This document shows, piece by piece, positions 5,716 through 9,520 of a stretch of 9,520 nt of DNA. Source of the DNA: Candidatus Falkowiibacteriota bacterium. Its GTDB lineage: Bacteria > Patescibacteriota > Patescibacteriia > Patescibacteriales > UBA12465. Position 1 is the stretch's first letter, and every line of letters begins with the position of its first letter. A model generated the notes under the pieces. The model made no database searches. It saw only the letters and a program-made list of their open reading frames with translations, and had not been told where the DNA came from. The DNA lies in the NCBI GenBank assembly GCA_026396945.1, contig JAPLVX010000061.1, positions 1 through 9,520 on the forward strand, in the 5' to 3' direction. The translations under genes were made by a program, and so were the position numbers.

Positions 5716-5750
5716 AAAAAAATCCCCGGATTCCGTTCGGGGATTTTTTT
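5716..5750. terminator. Symmetric bidirectional terminator between the membrane cassette and mscL
   Basis: ATCCCCG (5722-5728) pairs with CGGGGAT (5738-5744) around a nine-base loop. An A run on the left (5716-5722) and a T run on the right (5744-5750) make it work from either side. On the minus strand it lies 15 bases after the mscL stop and should end the ndk-gyrA-mscL cluster. On the plus strand it is a back-up, just after the terminator at 5684-5712. Confidence 0.9.
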
Positions 5751-5765
5751 CTAAATATATTTCTT

Positions 5766-6170
5766 CTATTTCTGCAGTAAATCACGAATTTCGGTTAATA
5801 ACATTTCTTGTTTTGTTGGTTCCGGTTCGATCGGTTCCGACTTAGCCTCTGGCTTTAGTCGTCGTAGCTTCATAAGTAATTTTATCATAATAAATATGGC
5901 GGTGGCAATTATTAAAAAATCGAAAATATTTTGCAGGAAAGTGCCGATATTCATAATAACTGCCGGATGGGCGATAGTCGCTCTTTTTAGAATGATTTTA
6001 ATATCCGTGAAATTGACCCCGCCGATTAAAATTCCAATCAAGGGCATAATCACATCGGCGACCAGAGAGGAAACAATTTTACCAAAAGCGCCGCCGATAA
6101 TGACCGCTACGGCCAAATCAACCACGCTCCCCCTCATCATAAATGCTTTAAACTCTTTAATAAATTTCAT
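5766..6170 (-). CDS. mscL: Large-conductance mechanosensitive channel MscL
   Basis: This 134-residue protein matches MscL end to end and at typical length. It has the amphipathic N-terminal helix with [10 protein letters not shown] (5-14). The pore-lining TM1 (about 15-45) carries [20 protein letters not shown] and then [11 protein letters not shown], with its small-residue packing. The outer loop is at 46-73. TM2 (about 74-100) contains [16 protein letters not shown], then a basic RR, an acidic linker with EPIEPEP, and a C-terminal bundle helix (119-133). MscL forms a homopentamer in the cytoplasmic membrane and opens at near-lytic tension to release solutes during hypo-osmotic shock. The gene starts 34 bases after the gyrA stop with only a weak AAGA ribosome site, so it is probably expressed by read-through from gyrA. 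A bidirectional terminator follows. Confidence 0.96.
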   Translation of the reverse strand: MKFIKEFKAFMMRGSVVDLAVAVIIGGAFGKIVSSLVADVIMPLIGILIGGVNFTDIKIILKRATIAHPAVIMNIGTFLQNIFDFLIIATAIFIMIKLLMKLRRLKPEAKSEPIEPEPTKQEMLLTEIRDLLQK

Positions 6171-6204
6171 ATTCTTAAAATAATTTAAGCCTTAGCGAAA
6201 ATAA

Positions 6205-8853
6205 TTAAGCCCAGGTCACACTGGCGACGCGATCCTTTTCTTCTTTGAATCTCATGATTCTTACTCCTTGCGTATCGCGACCTAAAACATTAATTGATTT
6301 TAAAGGTAAGCGAATCACCTGTCCCTTTTCGGAAATGATAATTAAATCTTTATCGGCCATTGTCTCGGCGTTAATTAAAAAGGCATTGGTTAATTCTCCG
6401 GTTTTGTCAGTGACTTTAGAAGTTTTAATACCGCTACCGCCGCGACCCTGAACTTTATATAAATCAAGCGGCGTTCTTTTGCCAAAACCATGGGCCATAA
6501 TCGTTAGAATCTGATATTTTTTTATTTTTTCCTTATCAGTCTTAGCCACGCCCATGCCAATCACGCGGTCATTTTTCTTAATTCTAATGCCATGAACACC
6601 AGCGGCGCCCCGGCCCATATCACGAACATCGCTTTCTTTGAATCTGATCGCTTGGCCGTGAGAAGTAATGAGTTGAATATGGTCCGAACCGCTGGTCGGT
6701 TTGGCCCAAATTAATTTGTCATCATCTTTAATCTTAATCGCAATTAGTCCATTTCGCCGCACGTTGGCAAAAGCGCTTAATTCCACTTTTTTGACCAGTC
6801 CCTTTTCCGTGGCAAAAAATAAATATTGGCTGGCTGATAATTTATCTAAAGGTAAAATTGAAGTCACTTGTTCGCTGCCGGTTAGCTGCAAAAAATTCAC
6901 GATCGGCGTTCCCTTCGCGATCCGTGAAGCCTGAGGAATCTCATAAGCTTTTAATTGGAAAACGCGGCCCTTGGTCGTAAAGAATAAAATATCATTATGA
7001 GTGAAAGTCGTGAACATAAACAAAACCGAATCTTCTTCCTTAGTGGATAGTCCAATAACGCCTTTGCCGCCCCGCGCTTGGACTTTAAACATATCCGATT
7101 CAACCCGTTTAATATAACCATCGCGGGTCATCATAAATAAGGTTTCTTCGTTCGGGACCAAATCCTCCATGTTAAATTCTTTGACGCCGTGAGAGACAAC
7201 TTGCGTTCGGCGCTCATCGCCAAATTTCTCCGCTAAAGCGGTAATTTCTTCTTTAATTATCCCGCGGATCTTAGAAACCGATTTTAAAATAGCTTCTAGT
7301 TCCTTAATTAACTTCATTTTCTCTTTTAATTCTTCTTCAATTTTTAATCTTTCTAAATTGGCCAGGTTCTGCAAGCGCATTTCTAAAATAGCCACTGCTT
7401 GCCGATCTGATAGTTTGAATTGTTTAATTAAATTTATTTTAGCAACCTCTTTGTCCTTGGAGGCCTTAATGGTTTTAATGACCGCATCGATATTTTTCAA
7501 AGCAATCATTAAGCCTTCTAAAATATGGGCGCGCTCTTTAGCTTTATTTAAATCAAATTGAGTCCGGCGCCGGATTACTTCTTCGCGGTGCTTAATATAT
7601 TCTTCCAAAATCATTTTCAAAGTCAAAACTTTGGGTTGTAAACCGTCAATCAGGGCTAAAGCATTAACATGGAAAGTTTCTTGAAGCTGAGTATTCTTAT
7701 ATAAACTATTTAAAATCTTTTTCGGGTAAGCGTCTTTTTTCAAATCCAAAACCACGCGCACGCCGTCGCGATCCGATTCATCTCGTAAATTTTTAATGCC
7801 TTCAATTTTTTTATCCTTAACTAAATCGGCAATTTTTTCGACCAGAGTCGCTTTATTAACTTGATAAGGAATTTCGGAAATTATAATTTGAAAGGCCTCT
7901 CTCTTAGATTCAACGATTTCCGCTCGGCCGCGCATCACGATCCCGCCACGACCAGTGGCATAAGCGGTTAAGATATCTTTGGAATTATAAATAATACCGC
8001 CGGTGGGAAAATCCGGACCTTTAACAAATTGCATTAAATCTTCAATCGTCGCTTCAGGATTGTCTATCAGATGATTAATCGCACCGACTAATTCTTTTAA
8101 ATTATGGGGCGGGATATTGGTGGCCATGCCAACGGCGATACCCATAGTCCCGTTCAATAATAGGTTCGGTAATTTAGCTGGTAAAACACGGGGTTCCTTA
8201 TGTGAACCGTCAAAATTCGGGATGAAATTAACTGTGTCTTTATCAATATCAAATAGCATTTCTTCGGCAACCGCGGCTAGCTTGGCTTCGGTATAACGCA
8301 TCGCCGCCGCCGAGTCGCCATCCATGGAGCCAAAATTTCCTTGACCGCGCACGAGCGGATAACGCATCGCAAAATCTTGAGCCATGCGCACCATTGATTC
8401 ATAAACCGCGCTATCGCCATGGGGGTGATATTTACCTAAAACTTCACCGACGACCGTGGCGGATTTTCTAAATTTTGCGCTTGATCTTAAACCAACACTC
8501 CACATCGCGTATAAAATACGACGATGCACCGGCTTTAGACCGTCCCGAACATCCGGCAAAGCGCGGGCAACAATTACGCTCATAGCATAATCTAAATAGG
8601 ATCGGCTCATTTCTTCAACGATCGGTTGTTCCTGAACCAAGCCATAGGCGGTTTGTTGCCGTGAGTTAATTAAAACGCCGGATTCGGCTGGCTCGGAATC
8701 AGTTGCTTCGCTTAATTTACCTTTATCAACCGAGGCTTCTTTCTTGGCCGCTTTTACTTCCTTAAAAGGCGCCTTCTTGGTCGAGGCTTTAGACAATTTT
8801 TTATTTTTATCTTCCTTTGTCTTTTTATTAACTTTATTATCCGGTTTGGACAT
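6205..8853 (-). CDS. gyrA: DNA gyrase subunit A
   Basis: This 882-residue protein (from the ATG at 8853) is DNA gyrase subunit A, which cuts and reseals DNA and, with GyrB, introduces negative supercoils using ATP. The conserved N-terminal block is [20 protein letters not shown] (85-104). The quinolone region [12 protein letters not shown] has S148 and E152 at the positions of E. coli S83 and D87, matching a susceptible-type serine. The catalytic tyrosine is Y187 in AAAMRYTE. A coiled coil with [17 protein letters not shown] lies near 481-497. The C-terminal beta-pinwheel carries a GyrA-box, QARGGKG (592-598), which marks gyrase rather than ParC, and a second similar motif, QGRGGSG (802-808). 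An unusual lysine-rich extension of about 65 residues precedes the domain. A TTG two codons upstream (8859) is a possible alternative start; the ATG is preferred, though neither has a Shine-Dalgarno sequence. The preceding gene ends 10 bases upstream, so the two are co-transcribed. Confidence 0.97.
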   Translation of the reverse strand: MSKPDNKVNKKTKEDKNKKLSKASTKKAPFKEVKAAKKEASVDKGKLSEATDSEPAESGVLINSRQQTAYGLVQEQPIVEEMSRSYLDYAMSVIVARALPDVRDGLKPVHRRILYAMWSVGLRSSAKFRKSATVVGEVLGKYHPHGDSAVYESMVRMAQDFAMRYPLVRGQGNFGSMDGDSAAAMRYTEAKLAAVAEEMLFDIDKDTVNFIPNFDGSHKEPRVLPAKLPNLLLNGTMGIAVGMATNIPPHNLKELVGAINHLIDNPEATIEDLMQFVKGPDFPTGGIIYNSKDILTAYATGRGGIVMRGRAEIVESKREAFQIIISEIPYQVNKATLVEKIADLVKDKKIEGIKNLRDESDRDGVRVVLDLKKDAYPKKILNSLYKNTQLQETFHVNALALIDGLQPKVLTLKMILEEYIKHREEVIRRRTQFDLNKAKERAHILEGLMIALKNIDAVIKTIKASKDKEVAKINLIKQFKLSDRQAVAILEMRLQNLANLERLKIEEELKEKMKLIKELEAILKSVSKIRGIIKEEITALAEKFGDERRTQVVSHGVKEFNMEDLVPNEETLFMMTRDGYIKRVESDMFKVQARGGKGVIGLSTKEEDSVLFMFTTFTHNDILFFTTKGRVFQLKAYEIPQASRIAKGTPIVNFLQLTGSEQVTSILPLDKLSASQYLFFATEKGLVKKVELSAFANVRRNGLIAIKIKDDDKLIWAKPTSGSDHIQLITSHGQAIRFKESDVRDMGRGAAGVHGIRIKKNDRVIGMGVAKTDKEKIKKYQILTIMAHGFGKRTPLDLYKVQGRGGSGIKTSKVTDKTGELTNAFLINAETMADKDLIIISEKGQVIRLPLKSINVLGRDTQGVRIMRFKEEKDRVASVTWA

Positions 8854-8863
8854 AGTCAAGAAA

Positions 8864-9289
8864 TTATTTTTTAGGCTTATTCGTGTTTAAATCAAGTTTT
8901 AACTCCAACCGGTTAAGCGTGGCTTGCGAATTAGAGGCGCTTAGCTGGTCTGAGCTGCTGGCCACGGTCAGAGTATTAGGAATATTAGGGGTATTAGGGG
9001 TATTAATATTATTAACTAATTTATTAATTAAGGGGGCCGAGGCTTGAGCAATTTGTTTACTTCTTTCCTCATTAAAACGCTGGCTGACTTGAGTCATAGT
9101 AACATCAAAATCATTTTTTATTTTATTCCAATCAAATGATTCTTCGGGTCTAGAAGTCTGGGTCTTAATTTGAAAAGTGTTTTTCAAATTCAATACATAG
9201 AAGACTAAAATTAAAGCCACGAAACCAATAACTCCAAACTTTAAAACCAATCTTTTTTTATGTGGCCCTAAAGGTTTTGGCTTAAACAT
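8864..9289 (-). CDS. Hypothetical protein with one N-terminal membrane helix
   Basis: This is a 141-residue protein without a recognisable family. A basic start ([11 protein letters not shown]) is followed by one hydrophobic helix at residues 15-35, suggesting a membrane anchor with the N-terminus inside and the rest outside. Residues 50-92 are polar and probably helical. Then comes a low-complexity linker with an Asn-Thr-Pro repeat (96-106), a Ser-rich stretch, and a short charged end (NRLELKLDL, then KPKK). The repeat arises from a 9-base tandem array in the DNA. It lies 27 bases after ndk and 10 bases before gyrA on the same strand, so it is probably within one transcript with them, but the neighbours give no hint of its job. 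The ATG at 9289 has an AAAG nine bases upstream and an AAGGA further off. Low-complexity composition suggests a fast-evolving spacer-type protein; existence as a gene is likely, function unknown. Confidence 0.72.
   Translation of the reverse strand: MFKPKPLGPHKKRLVLKFGVIGFVALILVFYVLNLKNTFQIKTQTSRPEESFDWNKIKNDFDVTMTQVSQRFNEERSKQIAQASAPLINKLVNNINTPNTPNIPNTLTVASSSDQLSASNSQATLNRLELKLDLNTNKPKK
8974..9009. repeat. 9-base tandem repeat inside the one-helix membrane protein gene
   Basis: Four adjacent 9-base units occur: TATTAGGAA (8974-8982), TATTAGGGG (8983-8991), TATTAGGGG (8992-9000) and the degenerate TATTAATAT (9001-9009). The unit length keeps the reading frame. On the minus strand it encodes the Asn-Thr-Pro-type repeat at residues 96-106 of the membrane-anchored protein. 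Copy-number change by replication slippage would lengthen or shorten the linker by three residues. Confidence 0.75.
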
Positions 9290-9316
9290 AAATTTAAACT
9301 TTATTATTCCTTGAAA

Positions 9317-9520
9317 CTATTCCTTCAACCCGTCCAAATTAACATCGTACAAAATTTCTTCGGCAATTAAGCGATAATTTAAAATTTCTTCGGCTTTAAA
9401 CCAGATTTTCATCTCGCGATCGGCTTCGGTCGGTTGGTCGGAACAATGGATCAAATTGCGTACCGCCCGATTATCCAAATTAGATAATTCATAAGTGTCG
9501 AGGGTGAAGTCACCCCTGAT
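9317..9520 (-). CDS. ndk: Nucleoside-diphosphate kinase, C-terminal part
   Basis: Translating the minus strand from the right edge gives 67 codons in frame before TAG (9319-9317); the 5' part lies outside the window. The fragment begins with IRGDF, the conserved block before the active site. It continues with RAVRNLIHCSDQPTEADREM and then KIWFKAEEI, the typical catalytic-histidine segment and C-terminal end of the family. The histidine in NLIHCSD is the residue that carries the phosphate when the enzyme transfers it from one nucleoside triphosphate to another nucleoside diphosphate, balancing NTP and dNTP pools. The residue after it is Cys, where Gly or Ala is usual. The tail after KAEEI is about 20 residues longer than in short bacterial NDKs. 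It appears to be upstream in the same transcript as the one-helix protein, gyrA and mscL. Confidence 0.93.
   Translation of the reverse strand: MRGDFTLDTYELSNLDNRAVRNLIHCSDQPTEADREMKIWFKAEEILNYRLIAEEILYDVNLDGLKE

Noticed and set aside
5896..6183. Plus-strand ORF of 95 codons opposite mscL
   Set aside because: It is fully antisense to an unmistakable MscL gene; hydrophobic-helix antisense commonly leaves such open frames.
6205..8853. ParC (topoisomerase IV subunit A) instead of GyrA
   Set aside because: The GyrA-box QARGGKG and a full-length beta-pinwheel domain favour gyrase.
8974..9009. CRISPR-like or regulatory direct repeats
   Set aside because: The units are contiguous 9-mers without spacers and keep the coding frame; they are a simple coding minisatellite.

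Overview
The window is AT-rich bacterial chromosome, read with the standard bacterial code. Its gene content is housekeeping: gyrA, ndk, rmuC, radC, mscL and an M16 protease. The compact overlapping genes, the weak ribosome binding sites, and a divergent nucleotidyltransferase-like protein paired with an O-antigen-ligase-like membrane protein suggest a Patescibacteria/CPR genome, probably Parcubacteria-like. That placement rests on remembered protein-family resemblance; no marker gene proves it. I see no rRNA, tRNA, CRISPR array or insertion sequence.

Layout. A 5'-end fragment of an M16 zinc protease (minus, 1-441) diverges from radC (plus, 556-1284). radC overlaps by one base a small gene for a lysine-rich protein (1284-1691). 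This plus-strand pair converges on a minus-strand group transcribed in the order rmuC (3975-5078), nucleotidyltransferase-like protein (2942-3919), Wzy/WaaL-like polytopic membrane protein (1606-2955). The two units collide: their 3' ends overlap by 86 bases, and the terminator of the plus-strand unit lies inside the coding region of the membrane protein.

Divergent from rmuC is a small plus-strand cassette (about 5140-5712). It has the best promoter in the window, a good ribosome binding site, a tiny ORF that may be frameshifted, a 114-residue three-helix membrane protein of unknown function, and a terminator. A second, symmetric terminator (5716-5750) separates it from a minus-strand cluster transcribed in the order ndk (3' end only, 9317-9520), a one-helix membrane protein (8864-9289), gyrA (6205-8853), mscL (5766-6170).

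Functionally, radC, rmuC and gyrA concern DNA maintenance and topology, ndk concerns nucleotide pools, and mscL concerns osmotic shock. The nucleotidyltransferase/ligase pair probably concerns surface glycans. I found no clear new defence or mobile system. The parts most worth a second look are the antisense overlap with its embedded terminator (1606-1740), the small membrane cassette at 5140-5717, and a start codon that seems to coincide with the transcription start (3919). There is no gene-free stretch longer than about 300 bases.
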